Positions 19,101 through 27,027 of a DNA stretch of 64,000 nucleotides are shown here, in pieces (within the stretch, counting starts at the first letter, position 1; each line of letters begins with the position of its first letter). Position numbers and translations under genes: made by a program. Under the pieces are notes generated by a model. It made no database searches and had not been told where the DNA came from. It worked only from the letters and a program-made list of their open reading frames with translations. The stretch is from Comamonas phosphati (lineage in GTDB: Bacteria > Pseudomonadota > Gammaproteobacteria > Burkholderiales > Burkholderiaceae_C), in assembly GCF_014637085.1 (NCBI RefSeq), contig NZ_BMEU01000003.1, forward strand, positions 158,711 to 222,710, written 5' to 3'.

Positions 19101-19724
19101 GAATTTCTCACCGGCTACCAGAACGCCGCCTACGCCCAGCAGTACCAGGACTTCGTGGCCCGGGTGCGGGCCCGCGAGGAACGCCTGGGCCAGGGCACGC
19201 GCCTGTCGCAGGCCGTGGCGCGCTATCTGTTCAAGCTCATGGCCTACAAGGACGAATACGAGGTGGCCCGCCTGCACACCGATGCGGCCTTCACGCGGAA
19301 GATCGGCGACATGTTCGAGGGCGACTACAAGGTGGTCCACCACCTGGCGCCGCCGGTCTCGGCGCGCAAGGACGAGCAAGGCCATCTGGTCAAGAAGGCC
19401 TACGGCCCCTGGATGCACAAGGCCATGGGCCTGCTGGCCAGGATGAAGGGCCTGCGCGGCACGGCGCTGGATCCGTTCGGCAGGACCGCGGAGCGCCGCA
19501 CCGAGCGCGCGCTGATCGCCGAATACCGCGAGTGCATGGAGACGCTGCTGGCCGGCCTGACCGCCGACAAGCTGGCGCTGGCCGTGGAAATCGCCTCCAT
19601 CCCCGAGGACATCCGCGGCTACGGCCACATCAAGGAACGCCATCTGGCCGCCGCCCGCACCAAGTGGCAGGCGCTCATGGCCCGCTGGAACGCGCCCGCG
19701 CAGGCTGCTCCGGCCGTGAACTAA
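16110..19724 (+). CDS. Indolepyruvate:ferredoxin oxidoreductase family protein (fused alpha-gamma)
   Basis: A 1204-residue cytoplasmic enzyme that oxidatively decarboxylates aryl or branched 2-oxo acids to acyl-CoA with ferredoxin as acceptor. In order: a pyrimidine-binding domain (GYRGSPLGSYDQAL), the thiamine-diphosphate domain (SGCPHNTSTRVPEGS; GDGTYFHSGLLAIRQ near 527), a cysteine-rich iron-sulfur region (CEGCGDC, Cys683/686/689, and SCVKGFCP), and the gamma domain (GVGGTGVITIGSLLGMAAHL from about 773, AGLAQKGGSTWSHIQI). The single-chain fusion is typical of proteobacterial members. The ATG has GGGAGA six bases ahead. A divergent Lrp-type regulator suggests control by an amino acid; the substrate (indolepyruvate, phenylpyruvate or branched-chain oxo acid) cannot be fixed from sequence. 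Confidence 0.92.
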   Translation: MNAPLPHDIRKALESVTLDDKYTLEHGRAFMSGIQALVRLPMLQRHRDAAAGLNTAGFISGYRGSPLGSYDQALWAARKYMEANNIVFQPGVNEELGATAVWGTQQLDLYPETKKFDGVFGIWYGKGPGVDRCSDVFKHANMAGTSRHGGVIAIAGDDHISKSSTAAHQSDHIFKACGTPVFFPSNVQDILDMGLHAFAMSRFSGLWSGMKTIQEVVESSASISVEPDRVNIVLPEDFQMPPGGLHIRWPDPPLEQEQRLMNHKWYAALAYVRANKLNHNVIATQSDRFGIIASGKAYNDMRQALADLGLDDDTCRSLGIRVHKVNVVWPLEATITRDFARGLQEILVVEEKRQVIEYQIKEELYNWREDARPNVVGKFSDEHGGEWSQPNPSTDWLLRPNADLTPAIIARAIAARLHKLGVPAHIEARMHERIAVLDAREAALKAASQVSTGDRTPWFCSGCPHNTSTRVPEGSRAVAGIGCHYMTTWMPDRNTSTFTQMGGEGVTWVGQAPFTTDKHVFANLGDGTYFHSGLLAIRQSIASGANITYKVLYNDAVAMTGGQQVGERPEGHSVAQIAHSLRAEGIARLVVVTDEPEKYHGRTHHTDPAGARARHAELINDLPPGVEVFHRDELDRIQREFREIPGCTAIIYDQTCATEKRRRRKRGTLANPDKTVVINELVCEGCGDCSVQSNCLSVEPVETEFGRKRRINQNSCNKDYSCVKGFCPSFVTVEGGSLKKPRKEKKGDLSLMPALPDPVLPVASEAWGIVVAGVGGTGVITIGSLLGMAAHLEGKGVITQDAAGLAQKGGSTWSHIQIANRAEAIYTTKVDMAKADLVIGCDPIVAATPTTMSVVRPGRTFIALNSHAAPTAAFVGNPDWESPEGRCATALAEAVGQDHIGSFNAEQASVGLLGDSIYANPMMLGYAWQKGRVPLSHASIMRAMELNGVQVANNQAAFEWGRRCAHDLASVSALYQAAQVIQFVKKPSLDEMLARRVEFLTGYQNAAYAQQYQDFVARVRAREERLGQGTRLSQAVARYLFKLMAYKDEYEVARLHTDAAFTRKIGDMFEGDYKVVHHLAPPVSARKDEQGHLVKKAYGPWMHKAMGLLARMKGLRGTALDPFGRTAERRTERALIAEYRECMETLLAGLTADKLALAVEIASIPEDIRGYGHIKERHLAAARTKWQALMARWNAPAQAAPAVN

Positions 19725-19746
19725 TCCGGCCCGGAGGCATCGGAAC

Positions 19747-19774
19747 AAGGCCGGGGCGACCCGGCCTTTGTTTT
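19747..19774 (+). terminator. Terminator of the oxidoreductase gene
   Basis: AAGGCCGGG and CCCGGCCTT form a 9-bp stem closed by a GCGA tetraloop, followed by TGTTTTCC. It starts 23 bases after the stop codon. Confidence 0.88.
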
Positions 19775-19870
19775 CCCCAGGTATTTGCCCCGACTGCGCG
19801 GCCCGATGCCGGCCATGCCTGAAAATGGCCTTGGAATAGGTTCCTATGCGTTGGCGATTCTTTTTTTCAT

Positions 19871-19946
19871 AGCTGCAAGCGCTTGATACTGCTCGATTCA
19901 AAAGCATAACAACCTTGAATTCGAGCAGATGCAAGCGTCGGCAGCT
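19871..19946. repeat. Large ATAGCTG-type intergenic hairpin
   Basis: Nested inverted repeats: AGCTGC (19871-19876) with GCAGCT (19941-19946), and inside them TGCTCGATTCAA (19890-19901) with TTGAATTCGAGCA (19915-19927, one extra base). The ATAGCTGCAAGCGCTTGATAC arm resembles the element at 36151-36184. It lies between the oxidoreductase terminator and yajC. The rest of 19775-20115 holds no gene. Confidence 0.55.
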
Positions 19947-20042
19947 AGCGTTTCAGAAGCATTCCCCCGGCAGACAGGCTTTTCCCATGCAAAGGCATGC
20001 GCGGCGGCCTGCCCCGCCGGTCCCGGGAACAACGCAGCCGAA

Positions 20043-20048
20043 TACAAT
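20043..20048 (+). promoter_or_regulatory. Possible -10 element of the yajC-secDF operon
   Basis: TACAAT stands 68 bases ahead of the yajC start, at a fitting distance for a leader of about 60 nt, but no good -35 hexamer is visible at 16-18 bp. Confidence 0.3.
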
Positions 20049-20115
20049 GTTCCGTTACTCTGCGACACCGGCCGCTCCGGTTCGCGGCACTATTGTTGTG
20101 ATTGGAGTTTGATCC

Positions 20116-20448
20116 GTGTTTATTTCTTCCGCTTTCGCCCAGACCGCCCCCGCTGCTGCCGCCGAGGGCGGCTTCATGGGATCCCTCACCGGCATGCTGC
20201 CGCTGGTGCTGATGTTCGTGGTGCTGTACTTCGTCATGATCCGCCCCCAGATGAAGCGCCAGAAGGAGCACCGCGCCATGGTCGACGCCCTGGCCAAGGG
20301 CGACGAAGTGGCCACCTCCGGCGGCATCATCGGCAGGGTCACGCGCATGGCCGAGCAATTCGTCTACATCGAAGTCGCCGCTGGCGTGGAAGTCCAGATC
20401 CAGCGCTCGGCCGTGGTCCAGGTGCTGCCCAAGGGCACGACCAAGTAA
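20116..20448 (+). CDS. yajC: Preprotein translocase subunit YajC
   Basis: A 110-residue inner-membrane protein of the SecDF-YajC complex, which helps the Sec channel release exported proteins. One membrane helix (about 25-42, MLPLVLMFVVLYFVMIRP) is followed by a basic stretch (QMKRQKEH) and a small beta domain with GDEVATSGGIIGRV. It begins with GTG, with GGAG ten bases before, and is the first gene of the yajC-secD-secF cluster, which is the standard order. Confidence 0.95.
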   Translation: MFISSAFAQTAPAAAAEGGFMGSLTGMLPLVLMFVVLYFVMIRPQMKRQKEHRAMVDALAKGDEVATSGGIIGRVTRMAEQFVYIEVAAGVEVQIQRSAVVQVLPKGTTK

Positions 20449-20534
20449 GCCTGTGGCTGTGTTGAAAAGTGGGTACGGCGCCGGCAACGGTGCGCGTACC
20501 CGTTGTGCGTTGCTGTAATTCAAAGAGCGCGATC

Positions 20535-22433
20535 ATGAACCGATATCCGGTCTGGAAGTACGCGATCATCGTGATCGCGCTGCTGGTGGGGGTGCTCTAC
20601 ACCCTGCCCAATTTCTTCGGTGAAGCCCCTGCCGTGCAGGTGTCTTCGGGCAAAGCCACCGTGAAGGTGGACAACGCCGTGCTGCAAAAAGTGCAGTCCG
20701 CCCTGGACGCCGCGGGCGTCAAGCCCGACGCCCTGGCGCTGGAAGGCACCTCGGTGCGGGCCCGTTTCAACACGCCCGACGAGCAGCTCAAGGCCAAGGA
20801 CGTGATCCAGAAGTCGCTGATCACCGATCCCACCGACCCCGCCTACATCGTGGCGCTGAACCTGGTGTCGCGCTCGCCCAACTGGCTCACCGCCATCGGC
20901 GCCAAGCCCATGTACCTGGGCCTGGACCTGCGCGGCGGCGTGCACTTCATGCTGCAGGTGGACATGGCCGCGGCCCTGACCAAGAAGGCCGACAGTTATG
21001 CCGGCGACCTGCGCACCACCATGCGCGACAAGAACATCCGCCACGGCGGCATCAGCCGCGACGGCAACAATGTCAACATCCGCGTGCGCGACGAAGCCAC
21101 GCTGACGGCCGCGCGCAACCTGATCTCCGACCAGTTCCCCGACCTGACGACCACCTCGTCGCCCGACGGCACGGGCTTCACGCTGCAGGCCGCGATCAAG
21201 CCCGAAGCCCTGCGCAAGGTGCAGGAACAGGCGCTCAAGCAGAACATCATCACGCTGCACAACCGTATCAACGAACTCGGCGTGGCCGAGCCCGTGATCC
21301 AGCAGCAGGGCCTGGACCGCATCGTCGTGCAACTGCCCGGCGTGCAGGACACGGCCAAGGCCAAGGACATCCTGGGCCGCACGGCCACGCTGGAAGTGCG
21401 CATGGTGGACGAGTCCTCCGAGGCCCGCGCCGCCGAAATGGGCTCCGGCCCCGTGCCCTTCGGTTCCGAGAAGTACCTGGACCGCAACGGCCAGGCCATC
21501 ATCGTGCAAAAGCAGGTGACGCTGACCGGCGAGAACCTGACCGACGCCCAGCCCGGCTTCGACGGCCAGACCCAGGAGCCCACCGTCAACCTGACGCTGG
21601 ACGCCAAGGGCTCGCGCATCTTCAAGGACGTGACGCGCGAGAACGTGGGCAAGCGCATGGCCATCATCCTGTTCGAGAAGGGCAAGGGCGAAGTGGTCAC
21701 GGCCCCCGTGATCCGCTCCGAAATCGGCGGCGGCCGCGTGCAGATCTCGGGCAAGATGACCACCATGGAAGCCAACGACACGGCCCTGCTGCTGCGCGCC
21801 GGCTCGCTGGCCGCGCCCATGGAAATCATCGAGGAATACACCATCGGCCCCAGCCTGGGCGCCGACAACATCAACCGCGGCATCCACTCCGTGGTCTGGG
21901 GCATGGCGGCGATCGCCGCCTTCATGTGCGTGTACTACCTGCTGTTCGGCGTGATCTCCACGATCGCGCTGTCGATCAACGTGCTGCTGCTGCTGGCCAT
22001 CCTGTCCATGCTGCAGGCCACGCTGACCCTGCCCGGCATTGCCGCCATGGCGCTGGCCCTGGGCGTGGCCATCGACTCCAACGTGCTGATCAACGAGCGC
22101 ATCCGCGAGGAACTGCGCGCCGGCGCCTCGCCGCAGGCCGCCATTGCGGCGGGCTACGAGCACGCCTGGCACACCATTCTGGACTCCAACGTGACCACGC
22201 TGATCGCGGGCCTGGCCCTGCTGGCCTTCGGCTCGGGCGTGGTGCGCGGCTTCGCCGTGGTGCACTGCATCGGCATTCTGACCAGCATGTTCTCGGCCGT
22301 GTTCTTCTCGCGCGGCCTGGTCAACCTCTGGTATGGCAGCCGCAAGAAGCTCAAGAGCGTGTCCATCGGCCAGGTCTGGAAGCCCGAAGGCTCTGACCTG
22401 CGCTCCGTGGCCAGCCGCCGCGTCGGCGATTAA
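20535..22433 (+). CDS. secD: Protein translocase subunit SecD
   Basis: A 632-residue inner-membrane RND-like protein that uses the proton gradient to help pull exported proteins into the periplasm. An N-terminal helix (residues 7-24) is followed by the P1 head and base domain (LGLDLRGGVHFMLQVDM is the D1 signature), and then five C-terminal membrane helices from about residue 455 with the SecD motif GIAAMALALGVAIDSNVLINERIREE. The ATG at 20535 (MNRYPVWKYA) was chosen because the first helix begins right after it. Confidence 0.96.
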   Translation: MNRYPVWKYAIIVIALLVGVLYTLPNFFGEAPAVQVSSGKATVKVDNAVLQKVQSALDAAGVKPDALALEGTSVRARFNTPDEQLKAKDVIQKSLITDPTDPAYIVALNLVSRSPNWLTAIGAKPMYLGLDLRGGVHFMLQVDMAAALTKKADSYAGDLRTTMRDKNIRHGGISRDGNNVNIRVRDEATLTAARNLISDQFPDLTTTSSPDGTGFTLQAAIKPEALRKVQEQALKQNIITLHNRINELGVAEPVIQQQGLDRIVVQLPGVQDTAKAKDILGRTATLEVRMVDESSEARAAEMGSGPVPFGSEKYLDRNGQAIIVQKQVTLTGENLTDAQPGFDGQTQEPTVNLTLDAKGSRIFKDVTRENVGKRMAIILFEKGKGEVVTAPVIRSEIGGGRVQISGKMTTMEANDTALLLRAGSLAAPMEIIEEYTIGPSLGADNINRGIHSVVWGMAAIAAFMCVYYLLFGVISTIALSINVLLLLAILSMLQATLTLPGIAAMALALGVAIDSNVLINERIREELRAGASPQAAIAAGYEHAWHTILDSNVTTLIAGLALLAFGSGVVRGFAVVHCIGILTSMFSAVFFSRGLVNLWYGSRKKLKSVSIGQVWKPEGSDLRSVASRRVGD

Positions 22434-22444
22434 GGAGAAAGACC

Positions 22445-23395
22445 ATGGAATTTTTCCGCATCAAAAAAGACATTCCGTTCATGAAGTACGCGTTGGTCTT
22501 CAACGCGATCTCCTTCGTCACCTTTGCACTGGCCGTGTTCTTCCTGTTCTCGCGCGGCCTGCACCTGTCGGTGGAGTTCACGGGCGGCACGGTCATGGAA
22601 GTGGCCTACACGCAGCCGGCCGACATCGGCAAGGTGCGCGAGAGCATCTCCAAGCTCGGCTACGCCGACGTGATCGTGCAGAACTTCGGCACATCCAAGG
22701 ATGTGATGATCCGCCTGCCCGTACAGAAGGGCGCGACTTCGGCCCAGCAGAGCGAGCAGGTGCTCACTGCGTTGAAGGCGGAAGCTCCCGAGGTGACGCT
22801 GCGCCGCACCGAGTTCGTGGGCCCGCAGGTGGGTGACGAGCTCATGCACCACGGCCTCATGGCCCTGGGCTTCGTGGTGCTGGGCATCGTGATCTACCTG
22901 GCCTTCCGCTTCGAGTGGAAGTTCGGCGTGGCGGCCATCATCGCCAATCTGCACGACGTGATCATCATCCTGGGCTTCTTCGCCTTCTTCCAGTGGGAGT
23001 TCTCGCTGTCGGTGCTCGCGGGCGTGCTGGCCGTGCTCGGCTACTCGGTCAACGAATCGGTGGTGATCTTCGACCGTATCCGCGAGGCCTTCCGCAAGTT
23101 CCGCAAGCTGTCCACGCACGAGGTGATCGACCATGCCATCACCTCCACCATGAGCCGCACCATCATCACCCACGCCTCCACCGAGGCCATGGTGCTGTCG
23201 ATGTTCTTCTTCGGCGGCCCCAGCCTGCACTACTTCGCGCTGGCGCTGACCATCGGCATCCTGTTCGGCATCTACTCGTCGGTGTTCGTGGCGGCCGCCA
23301 TTGCCATGTGGCTGGGCGTCAAGCGCGAGGATCTGGTCAAGGCCACCAAGACCTCGCACGACCCCAACGATCCCAACGCCGGCGCCACCGTGTAA
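22445..23395 (+). CDS. secF: Protein translocase subunit SecF
   Basis: The 316-residue partner of SecD, 11 bp downstream with AGGAGAAAG before its ATG. It has an N-terminal helix (residues 15-35), the periplasmic domain beginning LSVEFTGGTVMEV, and five further helices with the family signature GYSVNESVVIFDRIREAFRK. Length and topology are those of ordinary SecF. Confidence 0.96.
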   Translation: MEFFRIKKDIPFMKYALVFNAISFVTFALAVFFLFSRGLHLSVEFTGGTVMEVAYTQPADIGKVRESISKLGYADVIVQNFGTSKDVMIRLPVQKGATSAQQSEQVLTALKAEAPEVTLRRTEFVGPQVGDELMHHGLMALGFVVLGIVIYLAFRFEWKFGVAAIIANLHDVIIILGFFAFFQWEFSLSVLAGVLAVLGYSVNESVVIFDRIREAFRKFRKLSTHEVIDHAITSTMSRTIITHASTEAMVLSMFFFGGPSLHYFALALTIGILFGIYSSVFVAAAIAMWLGVKREDLVKATKTSHDPNDPNAGATV

Positions 23396-23419
23396 CCCCG
23401 GCAGCCCACATCCAGGGAC

Positions 23420-25780
23420 ATGATGCCTGCGCAGCCCTCCTCCATCGCGCCTGCCGCCCGGCAACAGCTGGGTGGGCAGGCGCGCTTGCGCTGGGCTCAC
23501 GGCATCGCCCAGGGGCTGCCCGCCATCGCCCAGCAGCTGGACTTCTTCCTGGGCCAACCCAGCGGCAGCTCCGGCACGCAAAAGCAGATGCAGGAGCAGC
23601 GCGAGGCCTGGGAGGACTTCCAGGCGCACAAGGCCGCCTGGCTGCAGGGCAGCGTCCAGGCCTTGCAGCAGGCGGCGCGCCAGCCATCGGCCGCGCCGCC
23701 CCCCGCCCGGAGCGCCACGCCTCTGACGTTCGAGCTGCTCAGCGACGACGTGGTGGAAAACAAGCTCCTGGCCTCGCGCCTCGCCCTGACCATGGGCGAG
23801 GCCACCCAGCCCGGCTTCGACGCCATGCGCGCCCGCATGCAGGCGCTGGAGGGCCGCGAGCTGCCCGCCCGGGACATCTTCCGGGTGGAAACCGTGTGCC
23901 TGCATCTGACCGAGCAATGGACGGCCAGCGGCATGCGCCGCGAACATCTGCAGCGCTGCGCGCAGCCGCTGCAGCAGGCGCTGGGCAGCCTGCTTGCCGC
24001 CCAGTTCGACATTCTTCACCAACTGCTCGACGCCCGGGGCGTGCCCCAGGGCCAGGACGGCGCGATGAAGGTCAAGCGCGCCGCAGGAACGCCAGGCACA
24101 TCAGGCATACCAGGCGCGCCGACCACCCGTTCCATGCATCTGCCAGCCAATGCCGCCCCTGGCGGCGCCTGGCCAGGCGCCGCCAGGGGCCAATCGCCCG
24201 AGGAATTGCCCGAGGAGTCGGCCGGGCTGAACGTGCTGGCGCGCGCGCGCCAGCGCGCCCAGGATGCCGTGAACCAGCTGCGCCGGGTTCTGAGCCAGCC
24301 CGCCATCGGCATGCCGGCCCCGGTACCGGGACGGATGCCGGGCACCCACGCAGCCCCGGTGGCACCCGCCTCGGCCGCGCTGGCCCAGGCCTTGCGCGAG
24401 CAGCAGCTGGCCGCCATCACGCAGTACGAACACCTGGCCAGCCGCGGCCCGGGCGCCCCCATGGCCGTGGACTACAGCCCGGCGGCGCTGGAGCACCTGG
24501 CCCAGCTGGTGCGGGAACGCTCGGCCAGCTGGAAGCAGAAGGCCGCGACGAACAGCGAGAAGGCCACGATCGAAGTCGTGGCCCTGATGTTCCAGAGCAT
24601 TCTGTCGGAGGACCGCATTCCGCCGTCCATCCGCGTGTGGTTCGCGCGCCTGCAGGTGCCCGTGCTGCGCGTGGCCCTGGCCGAGCCCGAGTTCTTCGGC
24701 GATCTGGCCCACCCGGCGCGCAAGCTCATCGACCGCATGGGCTCCTGCGTCATGGGCTTCGATGCCAGCAGCATCTCGGGCAGCGCGCTGGAGGTCGAGA
24801 TCCGCCGCGTGGTCCAGGTGATCGAGCAATACCCGGAAACCGGCCAGAAGGTGTTTGCGCTGGTGCTGCGCGAATTCGAGGACTTCCTGTCCGGGCATCT
24901 GACGCAGACCCCTTCCACGGCCAGCATCGCCAGCGTGGCCCAGCAGGTGGAGCAAAAGGAAACCCTGGCCATCCAGTACACGATAGAGCTGCGCAACCTG
25001 CTCACCGACATGCCGGTGCGCGAGGAAATCCGCGACTTTCTGTTCAAGTCCTGGGCCGACGTGCTGGCCATGGCCACCGTGCGCCACGGCGCCCGGGATG
25101 CGCGTGCCATGCGCTTCAAGCAGGCCGCCAGCGAGCTGGTCTGGGCGGCCAGCGCCAAGCCCTCGCGCCAGGAGCGCGCCCGCGTCATCCAGGCGCTGCC
25201 GGCCCTGCTGCAGACCCTGCGCGAAGGCCTGGCCCTGGTGAACGTGACGGGCAGCGAGCAGTCGGCCCGGATCAAGAAGCTCACCGACACGCTGGCCGAG
25301 GCCTTCGTCGCCAAAGCCGCGGCCATTCCCGCCGCGCGCATCGAAGCCATGGCCCGGCGCCTGGCCGAGCTCGAACAGCTCATCGGCGAGGACGGCGGGC
25401 TCGAGGACACGCCGCTGTCGCCCGAGAACATCGAAATGCTGCTGGGCGTGGACACGGCGGGCCTGAAGGTGATTGCCAACACCCATGCGCCCGTCGACGC
25501 CTCCATGCTGGAATGGGCCCGCGCACTGGAAACCGGCCGCTGGTTCACCCTGGACCACAACGGCACGCGGGTCCAGGTGCAGTACGCCTGGCAGAGCCGC
25601 CGCAAGCAGCTGCACCTGTTCGCCGCGCTGGACGGCAAATGCTATCTGCTGCAGCTGCAGCGCATGGCGGCCTATCTGCAGGCCGGCCTGCTGGCCGTGC
25701 ATGACGAAGAGGCGCTGACCGTGCGCGCCACGCGCGACGCCTTGCAGAAAATCCAAGCCAATCCTGAAAGGCTGATCTGA
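23420..25780 (+). CDS. DUF1631 family protein of unknown function
   Basis: A 786-residue, Gln/Ala/Leu-rich, mainly helical protein matching the DUF1631 family of beta- and gammaproteobacteria, which has been linked to no firm biochemical role. No signal peptide or membrane helix is visible, so it is probably cytoplasmic. The core domain blocks include LMFQSILSEDRIPPSIRVWF, LQVPVLRVALAEPEFF and HPARKLIDRMGS (around residues 390-445). Residues 215-260 form a low-complexity Gly/Pro/Ala linker (GTPGTSGIPGAP, PGGAWPGAARG) that contains a 36-bp perfect DNA palindrome. It follows secF by 24 bp and may be co-transcribed; it converges with dprA. The start is uncertain by one codon (MM). Confidence 0.8.
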   Translation: MMPAQPSSIAPAARQQLGGQARLRWAHGIAQGLPAIAQQLDFFLGQPSGSSGTQKQMQEQREAWEDFQAHKAAWLQGSVQALQQAARQPSAAPPPARSATPLTFELLSDDVVENKLLASRLALTMGEATQPGFDAMRARMQALEGRELPARDIFRVETVCLHLTEQWTASGMRREHLQRCAQPLQQALGSLLAAQFDILHQLLDARGVPQGQDGAMKVKRAAGTPGTSGIPGAPTTRSMHLPANAAPGGAWPGAARGQSPEELPEESAGLNVLARARQRAQDAVNQLRRVLSQPAIGMPAPVPGRMPGTHAAPVAPASAALAQALREQQLAAITQYEHLASRGPGAPMAVDYSPAALEHLAQLVRERSASWKQKAATNSEKATIEVVALMFQSILSEDRIPPSIRVWFARLQVPVLRVALAEPEFFGDLAHPARKLIDRMGSCVMGFDASSISGSALEVEIRRVVQVIEQYPETGQKVFALVLREFEDFLSGHLTQTPSTASIASVAQQVEQKETLAIQYTIELRNLLTDMPVREEIRDFLFKSWADVLAMATVRHGARDARAMRFKQAASELVWAASAKPSRQERARVIQALPALLQTLREGLALVNVTGSEQSARIKKLTDTLAEAFVAKAAAIPAARIEAMARRLAELEQLIGEDGGLEDTPLSPENIEMLLGVDTAGLKVIANTHAPVDASMLEWARALETGRWFTLDHNGTRVQVQYAWQSRRKQLHLFAALDGKCYLLQLQRMAAYLQAGLLAVHDEEALTVRATRDALQKIQANPERLI
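24155..24190. repeat. 36-bp perfect palindrome inside the DUF1631 gene
   Basis: The left half GCCCCTGGCGGCGCCTGG (24155-24172) is followed without spacer by its exact reverse complement (24173-24190). It encodes part of the Gly/Pro/Ala linker of the DUF1631 protein. Confidence 0.85.
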
Positions 25781-25787
25781 TCCGGCC

Positions 25788-27002
25788 TCAGCCGCGCACC
25801 AGGCGTTGATAGGCGCCGCCGGGCAGCCGCGCCACGCGGCCGTCCAGCTCCAGTTCCATCAGCCGGGCCTGCAGCTGCGCCGCGCTCCAGCCCGTGCGGG
25901 CCACCAGCTCATCCAGCGGCAAGGGGTCATGGCCCATGGCGGCCAGCAGGGGATGCTCGGGAGTCGAGGCATCCGGCTCCAGCGTAGTTTTCGCTCTCGT
26001 TTCTGGAGCATTTGGCAATGGATTGGCAAGCGATTCAATGCCTTGAAGCTCTTCAAGAATGTCATCCACGCACTCCACGAGCTTGGCGCCCTGGCGCAGC
26101 AATGCATGACAGCCTTTGGACTGGAGCGCGTGGATGGAGCCCGGGATGGCAAACACCTCCCGGCCCTGCTCGCTGGCTAGGCGGGCGGTGATCAGCGAGC
26201 CCGATTGCAGCGCCGCCTCCACCACCAGCGTGCCCTGGCCCAGGCCCGAGATGATGCGGTTGCGCTGGGGAAAGTTGGCGGCCAGCGGGCCGCTGCCCAG
26301 GGGGTATTCGCTCACCACCAGCCCGTGCAGCGCCACTTCGCGGGCCAGGCCCGCATGGCGGCGCGGGTAGACCTGGTCCAGCCCCGTGCCCACCACGGCA
26401 ATTGTGACGGGGGCGGAAGCCGTGGCCGCGGCCTTCAAGGCGCCCTCATGGGCGGCGGCATCTATGCCCTGGGCCAGCCCCGAGACAATGCACAGGCCGC
26501 GCCCGGCCAGCGCCTGGGACATCTGCCGCGCATTGAGCAGGCCCTGGGCCGAAGGGCTGCGGCTGCCCACCACGGCCAGCGCCCGCGGATAGGGGAACCA
26601 GGGCCGGGCCGAGGCCAGCAGCTCGGCCGGGCCCTGCACATAGAGCAGCAAGGGCGGGTCCTGGGTCTGCAGCAGGGAATCCGGATACCGGGCATGGCCC
26701 AGCGGCACCAGGGCGTGCGCCAGCCCGGGGGCGGGACGGGCCAGCCAGTGCGCCGTGGCTTCGAGCTGCTGCTCCCAGCGCTCGGGCAGGGCGGCCAGGG
26801 CGTTGGCCTGGGCCTCGGTCGCGCATTCGCGCCAGGCGCCGTGCGGCAGCTCCCAGATGCCCTGCGCGCTGCCGGCCCTGGCCAGCAGCCGCCGGGCCGT
26901 GACGCGGCCCACGCCCGGGGTTGTCAGCAGGCGCAGCCAGGCGGCCGCTTCGCCATCGAGTTGGCCGTCACGGCCAAGAAAATCCGGAGCTTCCTGGGCC
27001 AT
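25788..27002 (-). CDS. dprA: DNA processing protein DprA
   Basis: DprA protects incoming single-stranded DNA during natural transformation and loads RecA on it. The 404-residue product has an N-terminal helix-hairpin-helix-like part (LLTTPGVGRVTARRLLARAG), the extended Rossmann fold with ALAVVGSRSPSAQG, GLCIVSGLAQGIDAAAHEGA and FPQRNRIISGL, and a C-terminal winged-helix domain (LPLDELVARTGWSAAQLQARL) after a variable linker (about residues 310-345). Its start lies 26 bp after the stop of the LysM gene, so the two are probably one operon. Confidence 0.94.
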   Translation of the reverse strand: MAQEAPDFLGRDGQLDGEAAAWLRLLTTPGVGRVTARRLLARAGSAQGIWELPHGAWRECATEAQANALAALPERWEQQLEATAHWLARPAPGLAHALVPLGHARYPDSLLQTQDPPLLLYVQGPAELLASARPWFPYPRALAVVGSRSPSAQGLLNARQMSQALAGRGLCIVSGLAQGIDAAAHEGALKAAATASAPVTIAVVGTGLDQVYPRRHAGLAREVALHGLVVSEYPLGSGPLAANFPQRNRIISGLGQGTLVVEAALQSGSLITARLASEQGREVFAIPGSIHALQSKGCHALLRQGAKLVECVDDILEELQGIESLANPLPNAPETRAKTTLEPDASTPEHPLLAAMGHDPLPLDELVARTGWSAAQLQARLMELELDGRVARLPGGAYQRLVRG

Positions 27003-27027
27003 GGCCGCTGCCGCGTCCGCTCAATGG

